Assembly (NCBI GenBank): GCA_020403045.1
Contig: JADBYK010000086.1
Span: 1-50,761, forward strand
Reading direction: 5' to 3'
DNA length: 50,761 bases
Source of the DNA: Cytophagales bacterium
GTDB lineage: Bacteria; Bacteroidota; Bacteroidia; Cytophagales; Cyclobacteriaceae
The position numbers and the translations under genes were made by a program. Below, piece after piece: positions 7,377 through 17,350 of this stretch. Below the pieces are notes generated by a model. The model had not been told where the DNA came from. It searched no databases and saw nothing but the letters and a program-made list of their open reading frames with translations. Position 1 is the first letter of the stretch, and each line of letters opens with the position of its first letter.

Positions 7377-10300
7377 GTGGCATCGGACAAAACAAAAAAA
7401 ATACTGACTAACTACTTGCGGAAGCTCACCAATCTTTCTGCCAGGAATAAGTCAATTTTTTTGCCGCGCCTCAATGCAGATCGTTTTTTGGATATCCAAA
7501 TGCTGAGTCAGCTCAATGGTGAAAAAGCGTTTTCGATCATTGAGTCTTTGATTAGCGGGAAATCAAAATTGATCTGCCCTGTGTTGGACCCACGCATCGA
7601 GGAAGCCAACCTGGGAAGTGCCAGGCTTAAAAAAATTCAACGCGCTGACCATTTTATTTTCGAAGAGTCTGGTTCGCGAGAACTCCATGTAGGTTGGCCA
7701 TTTGTGCGTGGAAAATTTTCAGATGGTACCTTCGTCCATTGTCCGCTTCTCTACTTTCCGGTTCAGCTGGAGATCAAAGACGGTTACTGGACGATGGCAT
7801 TGCGGTCTCAAGCTGAAGTGACGTTTAACAAGTCGTTTTTGCTGGCCTATGCCTTCTACAACAAAACAAAAGCGCCAGAGGAGTTGCTGGAGGAAACATT
7901 TGAAGGCAGCGATGTAGATACTACCATTTTCCGAACTCAACTTTACCAGCTCTTGCAGAAAGCAAACATGGCCATTCATTTCAATCCTGATAACTATCGA
8001 GATGAATTGACTTTGTTTAGTACTTACAAAAAAGATGAATTTGAAGAGCAGCATCAATCGGGTGAACTAAAGCTGTTTCCCGAAGCGGTTTTAGGATTGT
8101 TTCCACAAGCTGGTTCTTTTTTGGTGCCCGACTATCAACAACTTTTGGCAAGTGAAACATTTGTTGACTTAGAAGATTTTTTTCAGGCGCGGTCACCCCG
8201 GCAAAGCGATGCTTCGGTAGATGCCTTTCATTTGGTGAAAGAGGAAAAAGTCTATTCGATTCTTCCCATGGATTCGTGGCAGGAGCAGGCTTTGAAAACG
8301 TCTAAGCTGGGTCACTCATTGGTCGTGCAAGGACCCCCTGGCACAGGCAAATCGCAATTAATTTGCAACCTGGTTTCGGATACCATTGCGCAGGGCAAAA
8401 AGGTGCTCGTAGTTTGTCAGAAGCGTGCTGCACTGGATGTGGTGTATGCCCGCTTGGCTGAAAAAAGACTGGCTGACTTTGTTGCGCTGGTTCACGATTT
8501 TAAAAACGATCGCAAGGAGATATTTGAAAAGTTGGCGCACCAGATCGAAAAGGTGGATGAATACAAATCCAAAAATATTAGTTTGGATGCCATTCAATTG
8601 GATCGCCAATTTTTTCAGTTGGGTAAGCGTATCGATCAGATCACAGAAGAGTTGGAATTGTTTCGCACCGCACTGTTGAGCGAATCAGATTGCGGAATGA
8701 GCATTAAGCAACTTTATCTTTCCTGCGAACCACTACATCCCTTCATAGCGCTGAAACAAGAATGCAATCAGTATAAGACGGCCGAGATAAGGGATTTTAA
8801 CAGGACAATTGGAGTGTATTGTTTCTATGCAAAAAAGTTAGATCACAAAGAATATCAATGGCGCGAACGAAAATCATTTTCTCAACTTCAGGCAAGTGAT
8901 CGCCAGCTGATGGCTGATTATTTGAAAGAGATACCGGTATACTTTGGCAAAGTAAAGAGTGAATTTTTAAAACACTTTCACACGCAATTTGATTGGGAAC
9001 AATGTGAGGCACTCATCGACAAACGATTGGATGCGATCTCAATTAAACAATTGTTAGCATCGGACGAGCGGTACCGCTACTTTCAAAAAATGGTACCTGA
9101 AACCGAGGACGAAACAAGCGCGTTGTGGCTGGCAAATATTGAGCGCGTCATTATGGCTTGTTTTGAAGGAGTGGCGATAGAGAAATCATTACCCGCTGCG
9201 CAGCTAGGACAATTGCAAGTTGCGTTGCACCGCAGCATGAAAGTGCGTAAAAGTTTGATTGGGCTTATCAGATGGGAGTTGTTTTCGAAAGATAAGTATT
9301 TGGTAAAGCGCGCATTGGTAGGCAATCAACTTGATAGTTCGAAGGAAGGGTTCAGGTTATTGGAGCAAAAACTAGATCACCGATTGAATTTGGAGCACAA
9401 CATTTCTAAACTAAAAGGAAAAAATTGGCTTATCGATTTTCCGGATGGAACTTCAAAGTCTGCAGTGGCGACTTGGTTTACCGATCAACAAAGCGCTATT
9501 AAAGCAAAAACGATTTTTAAATCCATCCGTGGCCTTGGTAATTTGATTTCGCCCATCGGCTCATCAAAAAAGGAATTCGTGGGAGCCTTAGAGAACCTTT
9601 TTAAGGTGATTGCCCAGTTGCCGGGTAAGAAGGATGAGTGGATGCGCTATTTCTTGTCTTCGCAGATCAGCGCGCTTACCCAACCGGAAACACAGAAGGA
9701 CGAACTTCGCAAAGTGCTTCTAGAGGATTTTGATCTGTTGGTTGAGTTTGATGGATTAAAAGAATCGCTAACGGACGAAGCCAGAGGTATCCTCCTTAAA
9801 TTATTCGAAAAGTGCCACGCGTGGGACGAGTCTAAAATGATCGAACTGTTTACCAACAGTATCTACCTCGCCTGGATCGACAATCTGGAAGCAAAATATC
9901 CATTGTTGAGAATGGCATCCTCTGGAAAAATAACATTGCTGGAAGAAGAACTAAGAGAACTCATCGCCACCAAACAGTCGATTAGCAACGAGATACTACT
10001 GCTGCGTTCGCGTGAGCGAGTGACGGATGAACTGGCATTTAATCGGTTAAACAATCGCGTGACCTATCGCGATCTACTTCATCAGGTTACTAAAAAGAGA
10101 AAGATTTGGCCGTTGCGCAAAGTGTTGACTGATTTTGAAGACGATGTTTTCCGATTGATGCCTTGCTGGTTAGCTTCGCCTGAATCAGTGTCAGCCATTT
10201 TTCCGATGAAGGAAATGTTTGACCTGGTCATTTTTGATGAAGCGTCACAATGCTTTGCAGAGCGTGGCATACCCGCACTCTTTCGAGGCAAGCAAGCCGT

Positions 10301-11393
10301 GGTGGCGGGCGATTCGCAACAATTGAAGCCGGGCGACTTTTTCCAGTCGCGCTGGGAGGAAGACGAAGAGCAGGCGGAGCCAGATACGGAAGTAGATTCA
10401 CTGCTAGAGTTATGTGATCGTTATTTGCCCAATGTTCAATTGCAAGGGCATTACCGCAGCAAATCACTTGCATTGATCGAGTTTTCGAACAAACATTTTT
10501 ATGGAGGCAAACTGCAGATGTTGCCTGAGCTGGCCGTTGCCAACAGCCGTGAACCGGCTATTGAGTACGTGAAGGTAGAAGGAGTTTGGGAAAATTTTTG
10601 CAACGAGATAGAGGCTTTAAAGGTAGTTGAACTGATCGTTGAATTATCATCAACAGATCCGGGAAAAAACATTGGTGTGATTACATTCAACGCACCACAG
10701 CAATCGTTAATTCTTGATTTGTTGGAGGTGAATTTTGCGCGGCTCGGGAAAAAAATCCCGCTTACTCTTTTTGTGAAGAACATCGAGAACGTACAGGGAG
10801 ATGAGCGAGACATTATTATTTTTTCAGTAGGCTATGCTGCTAACAAAAAAGGAGTAGCTTCTACTCAGTTTGGTAGTTTAAACCAACAAGGTGGTGAAAA
10901 CAGATTAAATGTTGCCGTCAGCCGTGCCCGTGAAAAAGTGATGGTGGTAACCAGTTTGTGGCCCGAGCAGCTGATGGTGGCAGATACAAAAAACGAAGGG
11001 CCTAAACTCTTAAAGGCATACTTGCAATTTTCACGAGAGGTTTCGCAAGGCGAGTTTGAGCCAAACGTAATAGCCGAAGAGAATGGTCGCTTGCACTTGA
11101 AACACAAAATCAGAGACTGGTTTGCGGACAGGGAATATGCCGTTGATTGCGATCAATTACCTTACTGCGATTTGACGATGAAAAAAAATAGTCAATTGAT
11201 CGGGGCGTTGCTAACAGACGACAACAACTATGTGGAGAGTCTGTCGGCTAAATCCATTCATGCATTGGTTCCAAGCGTACTTGAGTCAAAACGTTGGCCG
11301 TTTTTGCAATTATACAGCCGCAACTATTGGCAAGACAAAGACAGGTTCTTCAATGAGATTGGAAAATTTGCGCTTAATAATTTGAAAGAATAG
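7377..11393 (+). CDS. Superfamily 1 (Upf1-like) DNA/RNA helicase, 1338 aa
   Basis: A large helicase of the AAA_11/AAA_12 type with a DUF4011-like N-terminal region (NLSARNKSIFLPRL near residue 20). Walker A GPPGTGKS is at ~319-326, an alpha-rich insert fills ~400-900, motif II VIFDEASQ is at ~951-958, motif III GDSQQLKPGDFF follows, then HYRS (~1025), GDERDIIIFS and VAVSRAREK (~1180). The last ~100 residues resemble the restriction-endonuclease-like (MTES_1575/DUF559) tail of this group, but the catalytic residues are not evident. It begins with GTG one base after the preceding stop, implying co-transcription with birA. Function: probably nucleic-acid processing or repair; exact role unknown. 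Confidence 0.82.
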   Translation: MASDKTKKILTNYLRKLTNLSARNKSIFLPRLNADRFLDIQMLSQLNGEKAFSIIESLISGKSKLICPVLDPRIEEANLGSARLKKIQRADHFIFEESGSRELHVGWPFVRGKFSDGTFVHCPLLYFPVQLEIKDGYWTMALRSQAEVTFNKSFLLAYAFYNKTKAPEELLEETFEGSDVDTTIFRTQLYQLLQKANMAIHFNPDNYRDELTLFSTYKKDEFEEQHQSGELKLFPEAVLGLFPQAGSFLVPDYQQLLASETFVDLEDFFQARSPRQSDASVDAFHLVKEEKVYSILPMDSWQEQALKTSKLGHSLVVQGPPGTGKSQLICNLVSDTIAQGKKVLVVCQKRAALDVVYARLAEKRLADFVALVHDFKNDRKEIFEKLAHQIEKVDEYKSKNISLDAIQLDRQFFQLGKRIDQITEELELFRTALLSESDCGMSIKQLYLSCEPLHPFIALKQECNQYKTAEIRDFNRTIGVYCFYAKKLDHKEYQWRERKSFSQLQASDRQLMADYLKEIPVYFGKVKSEFLKHFHTQFDWEQCEALIDKRLDAISIKQLLASDERYRYFQKMVPETEDETSALWLANIERVIMACFEGVAIEKSLPAAQLGQLQVALHRSMKVRKSLIGLIRWELFSKDKYLVKRALVGNQLDSSKEGFRLLEQKLDHRLNLEHNISKLKGKNWLIDFPDGTSKSAVATWFTDQQSAIKAKTIFKSIRGLGNLISPIGSSKKEFVGALENLFKVIAQLPGKKDEWMRYFLSSQISALTQPETQKDELRKVLLEDFDLLVEFDGLKESLTDEARGILLKLFEKCHAWDESKMIELFTNSIYLAWIDNLEAKYPLLRMASSGKITLLEEELRELIATKQSISNEILLLRSRERVTDELAFNRLNNRVTYRDLLHQVTKKRKIWPLRKVLTDFEDDVFRLMPCWLASPESVSAIFPMKEMFDLVIFDEASQCFAERGIPALFRGKQAVVAGDSQQLKPGDFFQSRWEEDEEQAEPDTEVDSLLELCDRYLPNVQLQGHYRSKSLALIEFSNKHFYGGKLQMLPELAVANSREPAIEYVKVEGVWENFCNEIEALKVVELIVELSSTDPGKNIGVITFNAPQQSLILDLLEVNFARLGKKIPLTLFVKNIENVQGDERDIIIFSVGYAANKKGVASTQFGSLNQQGGENRLNVAVSRAREKVMVVTSLWPEQLMVADTKNEGPKLLKAYLQFSREVSQGEFEPNVIAEENGRLHLKHKIRDWFADREYAVDCDQLPYCDLTMKKNSQLIGALLTDDNNYVESLSAKSIHALVPSVLESKRWPFLQLYSRNYWQDKDRFFNEIGKFALNNLKE

Positions 11394-11437
11394 ATCACAT
11401 GATAAAAAGTGTTTGGTTTTCTTTTGCATGATTCTGC

Positions 11438-11525
11438 TATTAGGTGAGCAAGAGCTGAGATATGAATCACGCTTGTTGGTGAGACCGCCCTCTTTGCCTG
11501 CGCGCAACACCAACAAGGGCGGGGT
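11438..11525 (-). repeat. GTTGGTG hairpin repeat, minus copy (A)
   Basis: Read on the minus strand it starts TTGTTGGTG, passes through TTGCGCGCAGGCAAAGAGGG, and closes with CTCACCAACAA, then continues to GCTCTTGCTCACC. The two ends form a 7-bp stem. Related copies are at 12427-12498 (plus strand, altered stem), 50535-50597 (plus), and the left ends of R1, R3 and R5. Copy A abuts the truncated gene that starts at 11529. The stretch 11394-11437 shows nothing recognisable. Confidence 0.6.
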
Positions 11526-11528
11526 GAC

Positions 11529-12395
11529 GTGCAACATATTGTTGCTTACTTATCCGATGTGAAGGCTGTTATCAATTTGGCTAATGTTTCCTATGGCATA
11601 AACAGGCATCTTATTGAGGCTTGCATACAGACAAAAACTCACTATGTCGATCTCGCAGCAGAATATCCCGACATTTTGGAAATTTATAAACTTCACCATG
11701 TGGCATTCGCCAACGGGGTAATGTTGATGCCTGGTGCAGGTTTTAACCTGGCTCCGACCGATATCGCGGGCCGCCTGGCATCGGAGGGGTTACCTGATTC
11801 GGAAAAACTATTTCTGGGTTTTGCAACTTTTGGAGCTGCATCCCGAGGAACAATCAAGACGGTATTGAAATTAGCTACAGCAACGGGATACTCACGTGTG
11901 TCTGGAGATCTGATTATGTCAAAACCTCCCTTTGAGAAGCGTTTATTCCGGGCTGACGGAAAAGATTACAATCTTATTCATAATCCGCTCATGGGGGATT
12001 CCTTAACCGGATTTATCACTACAAAAATCCGGACGATCGCTACTTATTCGTATTATCCCTGGATACTGATCCAGTTTATGCAGGGACGTATGAACTGGCT
12101 AAGGAAGTTCCTCTTTCGCTATTCAAACCTTTTTTTTCCGTTGGGGCCAACTCAAGAAGAGCTAGCCAAACAATATACCTACACATGGGCTCAAACTGAA
12201 AATAAGCACAATCAAAAACTTATTGTGACTATAAAAGGTCCTCAAGCATACCTGTTTACCGTAAAAATAATTGGTCGTGTTATTGCCCAACTAGCCGTAA
12301 ACAACACCTATCCCGGGTTTACGCCACCCTCTGTTTATGGGCGACCTCTCATTGATGGCATTGAAGGTGTTCAGATCAGTATTGAGCAACACTAA
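11529..12395 (+). pseudogene. Saccharopine dehydrogenase-like reductase lacking its N-terminus
   Basis: The 288 codons from a GTG match the middle and end of saccharopine-dehydrogenase/trans-acting enoyl-reductase family proteins: VKAVINLANVSYGINRHLIEAC and THYVDLAAE are the end of the Rossmann domain, followed by the MPGAGFNLAPTDIAGRLA region. The family's first ~60 residues, with the GATGxTG nucleotide-binding loop, are missing. Directly upstream lies hairpin repeat A instead of coding sequence. The remaining frame is open, so truncation is probably recent. Without the NAD(P) loop the product is unlikely to be an active reductase. Confidence 0.7.
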
Positions 12396-12795
12396 ATTAC
12401 GGAAATCTCAAAAATCTCCCCACTCGCTAGTTTTGCGCGCAAGCAAAGGGGGTAGTTTGATCAAACAGGCTAATTCAAACCTCTGCTTTTGCTCTCCTCC
12501 CGGTGGTGTGCTTCTGCCCCGTCAGGCGCTAACACCTGGCGGTCTGCCGCAGAAAATCAGAACCATAACCGATAATCTCTCGAGTGCAGGCAAATCAAGA
12601 ACCTCAAAATCACATACTGTGCATCTATCAAAAAAATAGTCAATAGGTTGTGACAAAGTAGTGTACGGCAATTGAAATTATTCAAGCAGCACCCGCGATT
12701 GGCCGGCTGCACAACAGTTATACAAATGCAATAAAAATCCCCACAAAGATATCCGGGGTTAACGAAGGCTGTGTGCCTCTCTCAAGGAAGTGCGC
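12396..12795. other. Intergenic stretch with degenerate hairpin repeat B
   Basis: Bases 12427-12498 align with copy A read in reverse (TTGCGCGCAAGCAAAGGGGG and CTCTGCTTTTGCTCTCC), but the stem arms have changed to GTTT/AAAC-like sequence. A second structured part (12510-12550) has CAGG/CCTG arms. Near 12740-12770 a GGGG/CCCC inverted pair followed, on the minus strand, by T-rich sequence may terminate the amidohydrolase gene. No gene seen. Confidence 0.5.
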
Positions 12796-14979
12796 TTATC
12801 TTTCGGTTACGAAGTAGACTTTCTCGATCAGTCCCGTTTTTAAATTGAAGATGTAATTACCTACGCCCTTTTCGGGTGTTGGCCCCACGCCAGAAATTGA
12901 TTCGATGGCCGTGCACTTGTTGCCAATAACGGTGCGGCTTGTTACGTGGCAGTGCAATTCCGGAAATTGTTTAAACATAGCTCCCCATATCTCTCTAATT
13001 TGGCTCCTCCCTTTTGCAATGGGCACAGTGGGATTTGAGAGGTCGTAAATTTCCGCATCCGGAGCATAGCGGGCAATGAATGCTTCAATGTTGCGCGCAT
13101 TATAGGCATTCACTTCAGCCTTTGCCAATTCTTCAACCGTTTTAGGCAACAAATCCGCTGGTGTGTGTCCGTATCCATTCAAATACACGGTTTCAATTTT
13201 TTCCAGGGCTTTTAAAGATTGAAGTGGATTTTCACTTAGCAAAATGAAGTTTGCCACCTTGCCGCCATCTATGCTTCCATATAAATTGGCTGCGCCAAAA
13301 CTTCTGGCCGCATTGATGGTAGACGCTTTAAGCACTTGCCAATTGGACAGCCCCGCTTGCCTCATCATCTCCATTTCACGCAGGTAAGATGCACCGTGGG
13401 CTACGCCCGGATTACCGGCATCGGTACCGGTGGCAATGGTAATTCCATAATCGGCAGCGCGCTTGAGGTTCACCAGCATCATACTGTCTGCTTTCGATGG
13501 CACGGCAAATTGGGAACTGATTGCTTTATGGTTAAATCCATTCAATTCTTTTGGATCGAGATGCTGAAGATCGAGCAATGAACTCAATTGCGTGGCATCC
13601 GACCACGCCAGCTCGTGTGGAGTAAAATCAAACTGCTGTTTTAAAATGCGGTAGAATTGCTGACTTACCTGCAAGGTGGGGATGTACATTATATTCTTTG
13701 TCTTGAGGATTTTCAAAAAAGCATCATCGAGAATGGCATCGTCTACACTGTGAACCAAAATATCAGCACCTAGGCGGATCGCTTCTTTGGCAGTCGCTAA
13801 CTCGGTAGCATGAACAGCCACTTTCAAATTGTTTTTGTGCGCCTCGTCAATGGCAGCGGCCACCTCGGCACTAAACTGCTCGGCTTTTTGACCGGGCAAA
13901 ACCACAAACCAGATTTTGATAAACGAAGGTTTGAAGGGCAATTGCTTGCGCACGAGTGCCCGTGCTTCCTCTGCATTGTTTACCTTGATGATGGGCGGAT
14001 CGATTGTATCCAGGTTAGGCGGGCTGTAGGTTGAGATGAGTGGACCCGTTACAATAGTATGAGGAGCTACTATTTTTGTATTGACTGAATCACGAATGGC
14101 GTAGTTGTAAAACGGACCGCCTACATCTACTACACCGGTGATGCCAAGGGCAATGTAGCGCTTCATGGTGATCCCGTGGTGATCGCGGATCCATTGCTGA
14201 TCTTTTTCATAAGGCATCACGCTGGTAAAATCGAGCCCATCGGGCCGTGTATAGAGCCCGGCACTTTGGAAGAAGTGAATGTGTGTATCCATCATTCCGG
14301 GCATCGCGAATTTACCCTGTCCATCAACCACAACCGCATCGGGCGGAAGGATCGTTTTGTTGCCCGGTAAAACAGAAATGATTTTACCTTCCTTCCAAAG
14401 GATCGTTTGATTCGGCAGAATTTTTCCTGTTTTTACATCAACTACAGATACATTCTTGATCGCTTTCGTGAGCTTGAATTCTTTCATTACCGCGTCAAAT
14501 TCTTCGCGAGACGGATTCGCTGCAATTTGGGTTGGTACGTCTTCCGATTTTGCCAACACATATTCAATACGCTTGTTGACTTCGCGATTCAGCAAAACGA
14601 GCTTGTTTTTTGAAATGGAAATGATGCTGTCTTTTCTTTCGTTACCTCCCGGTATTTGTGTGATCAGGTAGTTATCCACTTTTTTCCAGGCGCCCGTTTG
14701 TTTCCCCTGCGCTGAACTGGCCTCATACACACCGTTTTCACCGAATGAGTACACGATTCCCTTTACTAATTCGGCAACGGCTTGCGGGTACGCCTCCATT
14801 TGCTTGGCTTGCTCCGGGTTGACTTTACTCACTCTGAGCAGCATCACTTCCGAAAATACCGGTATTGATTTTTCATCGATTTTCCACGCGTTGATCAAGG
14901 GGTTAGCTTGCCCGAATACACCGTACGGGTTGGCAGCATAGAACAACAGCAACACAAGAAACACAGCAGATTTCTTCAT
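12796..14979 (-). CDS. Secreted amidohydrolase with lipocalin-like and SnoaL-like domains
   Basis: The likely start is the ATG giving MKKSAVFLVLLLF (727 residues), which opens a signal peptide ending near FGQ. An earlier in-frame ATG at 15018 would place 13 polar residues before it. Domains in order: a lipocalin-like beta domain (~25-150); an amidohydrolase TIM barrel with HIH metal motif (MPGMMDTHIHF), IKIW lysine, VHATE, LVHSVDD histidines and GTDAG aspartate (~180-590); and a C-terminal NTF2/SnoaL-like fold (~605-727, AEVNAYNARNIEAFIARY). The metal ligands of the imidazolonepropionase/dipeptidase-like amidohydrolases look complete. The substrate is unknown. It is divergent from the LytS gene at 15137. 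Confidence 0.82.
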   Translation of the reverse strand: MKKSAVFLVLLLFYAANPYGVFGQANPLINAWKIDEKSIPVFSEVMLLRVSKVNPEQAKQMEAYPQAVAELVKGIVYSFGENGVYEASSAQGKQTGAWKKVDNYLITQIPGGNERKDSIISISKNKLVLLNREVNKRIEYVLAKSEDVPTQIAANPSREEFDAVMKEFKLTKAIKNVSVVDVKTGKILPNQTILWKEGKIISVLPGNKTILPPDAVVVDGQGKFAMPGMMDTHIHFFQSAGLYTRPDGLDFTSVMPYEKDQQWIRDHHGITMKRYIALGITGVVDVGGPFYNYAIRDSVNTKIVAPHTIVTGPLISTYSPPNLDTIDPPIIKVNNAEEARALVRKQLPFKPSFIKIWFVVLPGQKAEQFSAEVAAAIDEAHKNNLKVAVHATELATAKEAIRLGADILVHSVDDAILDDAFLKILKTKNIMYIPTLQVSQQFYRILKQQFDFTPHELAWSDATQLSSLLDLQHLDPKELNGFNHKAISSQFAVPSKADSMMLVNLKRAADYGITIATGTDAGNPGVAHGASYLREMEMMRQAGLSNWQVLKASTINAARSFGAANLYGSIDGGKVANFILLSENPLQSLKALEKIETVYLNGYGHTPADLLPKTVEELAKAEVNAYNARNIEAFIARYAPDAEIYDLSNPTVPIAKGRSQIREIWGAMFKQFPELHCHVTSRTVIGNKCTAIESISGVGPTPEKGVGNYIFNLKTGLIEKVYFVTER

Positions 14980-15136
14980 ACCTGAGATTAGATTAGGCTC
15001 AAAGAAACGAGTCTGCATTTACACAAGATGCATCAAAGTTCATTTTGATGACAAAACCCCTTTATTTAGTGACGAACAAACGCGCTGGCCGACATGGGGA
15101 ACACACCCACGTCATTGGTATGCTTATCTTTCCCCC

Positions 15137-16126
15137 ATGAATCGCTTCATGAGTCCACTGCTGCGAACGGTTATCGGTCACCTTTTGGTTTGGTTGGCCT
15201 GGCTCTCGATGGAGGTTTCCTTCTTGGTTTTCGCCAATCAGCAAATTGATGGAAGATCACTTTTGCAACTGGTTGGTCATGCCATAGAATTAGCCCTACT
15301 CATTTATTTTAATTTGTTTGTGCTGGTGCCGCATTTACTGGACAGAAAAAAGTATATGTTTTATGCACTAAGTGCGGTTAGTTGTTTGCTGATTGTTTCG
15401 TTTGCGAGTATTCATGTTGATTTAGGAATCACCCAAAGCAGGGAGTTTTTACCCCACGTGATGGGTGCGGGTTTTTACTTTTTGGTAGGAACGCTCATTG
15501 GATTGTTTCATCGGTCTGTAACTATAAATAAAGCACTTCGCGAGCAACGGCTGATGGCTGAGATGGATCTGCTAAAGGCGCAGATCAACCCACATTTCTT
15601 TTTTAACACGCTGAACAGCATCTATTCGATTTCACTTGTTAATCCGGAAAAAACGAGTGTTGCCATTCTGCAACTTTCGGAGCTCATGCATTACATGTTT
15701 GAAGTCACGCAATTGCATAAAATATCCCTCCGGCAGGAAGTAGACTACATTTCGCACTACGTAAATTTGGAGAGGCTGCGATTTGGGGATAAATGCGAGG
15801 CCTCCATTCATATAACCGGTGCAACGGACGCTTTTGAAATTCCTCCTTTGCTGCTGCTTCCGTTTGTTGAAAATGCTTTTAAACATGGTACAGAGGTTGC
15901 TACGGCACACTCTTTTGTTCGAATAGATGTTGCGCTGCAGCGCAATGAATTGTTTTTTCAAGTGTCTAACTCAATTGGCGATCAACAGCAAACAAAAGCA
16001 GGCTCACAAACCGGACTCAAAAATGTGAGAAAAAGGTTAGAGCTTCTTTTTAAAGACAAATACGACCTTCAGTTGGTTTCTGAACAATCGGTTCACATTG
16101 CTACCTTGCGTGTAGAATTGAATTGA
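15137..16126 (+). CDS. LytS/YehU-family sensor histidine kinase
   Basis: A 329-residue membrane kinase. Four hydrophobic segments fill the first ~130 residues. The His_kinase block has KAQINPHFFFNTLNSI with the phospho-accepting histidine near residue 152. The HATPase domain has LPFVENAFKHG (N box) and GTGLKNVRKRL (G box). It probably phosphorylates the LytTR regulator that starts 4 bases downstream. It shares architecture with the kinase at 33847-34848. The signal sensed is not evident; no extracellular sensor domain is present beyond the membrane helices. Confidence 0.9.
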   Translation: MNRFMSPLLRTVIGHLLVWLAWLSMEVSFLVFANQQIDGRSLLQLVGHAIELALLIYFNLFVLVPHLLDRKKYMFYALSAVSCLLIVSFASIHVDLGITQSREFLPHVMGAGFYFLVGTLIGLFHRSVTINKALREQRLMAEMDLLKAQINPHFFFNTLNSIYSISLVNPEKTSVAILQLSELMHYMFEVTQLHKISLRQEVDYISHYVNLERLRFGDKCEASIHITGATDAFEIPPLLLLPFVENAFKHGTEVATAHSFVRIDVALQRNELFFQVSNSIGDQQQTKAGSQTGLKNVRKRLELLFKDKYDLQLVSEQSVHIATLRVELN

Positions 16127-16130
16127 GTGT

Positions 16131-16862
16131 ATGGTAGCAGATGATAAAACTCCCGTTCACTTTCGGTGCGTAGTTATTGATGACGAGCCACCGGCCATCA
16201 CTGTGATCACCAACTACATCAAAAGAATCAGTGATTTAAGGATAGCAGCCGTTTTTAGCAACGCGATGGAGGCACAGAAGTATATCGAGGCAACCCAACC
16301 GGAAATTATCATTTCTGACATAAAGATGCCGGGCAAGTCTGGAATAGATTTGGTGAAAGGTTTGGGGTATCAGCCCTCGGTTATTTTTGCTTCTGCGTAC
16401 GGTCAATACGCAATCGATGGCTTTGACCTGGGGGTGATTGATTTTTTACGCAAGCCATTCTCTTTTCAGCGGTTTAGCAGCGCCATTGACAAAATCATTA
16501 ACCCAAAGGTTCCTGTATTGGCAGAGGTACAAAAGAAAGATCCATCTATTTTTCTCAAGGCAGACCGGATCATCCACCGGATTATGCTCTCACAGGTTTT
16601 ATACTTTCAGGCGTTTGGCAACTACTGTAAGGGATATTTTGCTGATGGAAATGTCCGTGTTTACAATTCAAAAATCTCTTCTGTGGAAGCGCTGGTGAAG
16701 ATTCACGGCTTTTTGCGGGTACACAAGTCCTTTGTCATTTCTATGGCCAACATACAGGCGATTTCCAGTCACGCAATTTTGGTCAATCGCACGGAAATAC
16801 CGATTGGGGAGAGCTACAGGAAGATCGTTATCAACCATCTTCGCAATCGCCCGCAAATCTGA
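16131..16862 (+). CDS. LytTR-family response regulator
   Basis: A 243-residue protein with an N-terminal receiver domain (acidic pair in VIDDEPPA, phospho-acceptor Asp in IIISDIKMPGKSG near residue 63, lysine in LRKPF) and a C-terminal LytTR DNA-binding domain (FLKADRIIHRI, FLRVHKSFVIS, IPIGESYR). It follows the kinase gene by 4 bases. LytTR proteins bind direct repeats and often control membrane or secreted products. The nearest candidate target is the divergent amidohydrolase gene, but no repeat operator was found between them. Confidence 0.9.
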   Translation: MVADDKTPVHFRCVVIDDEPPAITVITNYIKRISDLRIAAVFSNAMEAQKYIEATQPEIIISDIKMPGKSGIDLVKGLGYQPSVIFASAYGQYAIDGFDLGVIDFLRKPFSFQRFSSAIDKIINPKVPVLAEVQKKDPSIFLKADRIIHRIMLSQVLYFQAFGNYCKGYFADGNVRVYNSKISSVEALVKIHGFLRVHKSFVISMANIQAISSHAILVNRTEIPIGESYRKIVINHLRNRPQI

Positions 16863-16919
16863 AACGAAAAAAAGTTGAGTCCTGAGCGTTAGCCTCAGGT
16901 AGTCACAAGAAACGTGCTG

Positions 16920-17350
16920 TTGGAGTTTCGTTTCCGGTATTTGCGGCCATTCACGCATGAGGTTTTGGTTTAAGTCATCAGCGCGTTGAAAACTCTTCGG
17001 GGCGAGAGCCGATTTCGCACGTGGTTGTATCGGGTTGCAAGAAATCACCTGCTGAGCGCACCCAAACGAAAAACGGAGGCGTTTCTTGAAACAGAGCCGC
17101 GCTTTTACTCCGTGTTTGCGGAAGACAGTGCCACCCTTGGCGAGGCCGAGATGGAACAAGTCAGAATGCTTTGCTTCACCATCAACAGCGGTTGCTGTAC
17201 ATCATCGGTGAGGTTTTTGGTGGCGACCACCGGCTGCGGGCGGAGTGGTTCAGTATCACACCCGCCAACGATCAGGTAAAGCTACAACGGGCACAATCCG
17301 ATTTGCTCAACTTTGTATTCGGTATATGTGGCATCATCACTCCATGCCAT
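16920..17350 (+). pseudogene. Decayed ECF-type sigma-70 factor
   Basis: In one frame the DNA reads THEVLV-stop-VISALKT then LRGESRFRTWLYRVARNHLL, matching sigma region 2 of sigma-70 family factors with a TAA (16971-16973) where a lysine is expected. Near 17165-17172 the match moves to another frame: HHQQRLLYIIGEVFGGDHRL, then AEWFSITPAN and AQSDLLNFVFGICG, the typical region 4 of this family. So there is one nonsense codon, one frameshift and a missing 5' end. Repeat R1 begins right at its 3' end. It cannot make an intact factor. Confidence 0.75.
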
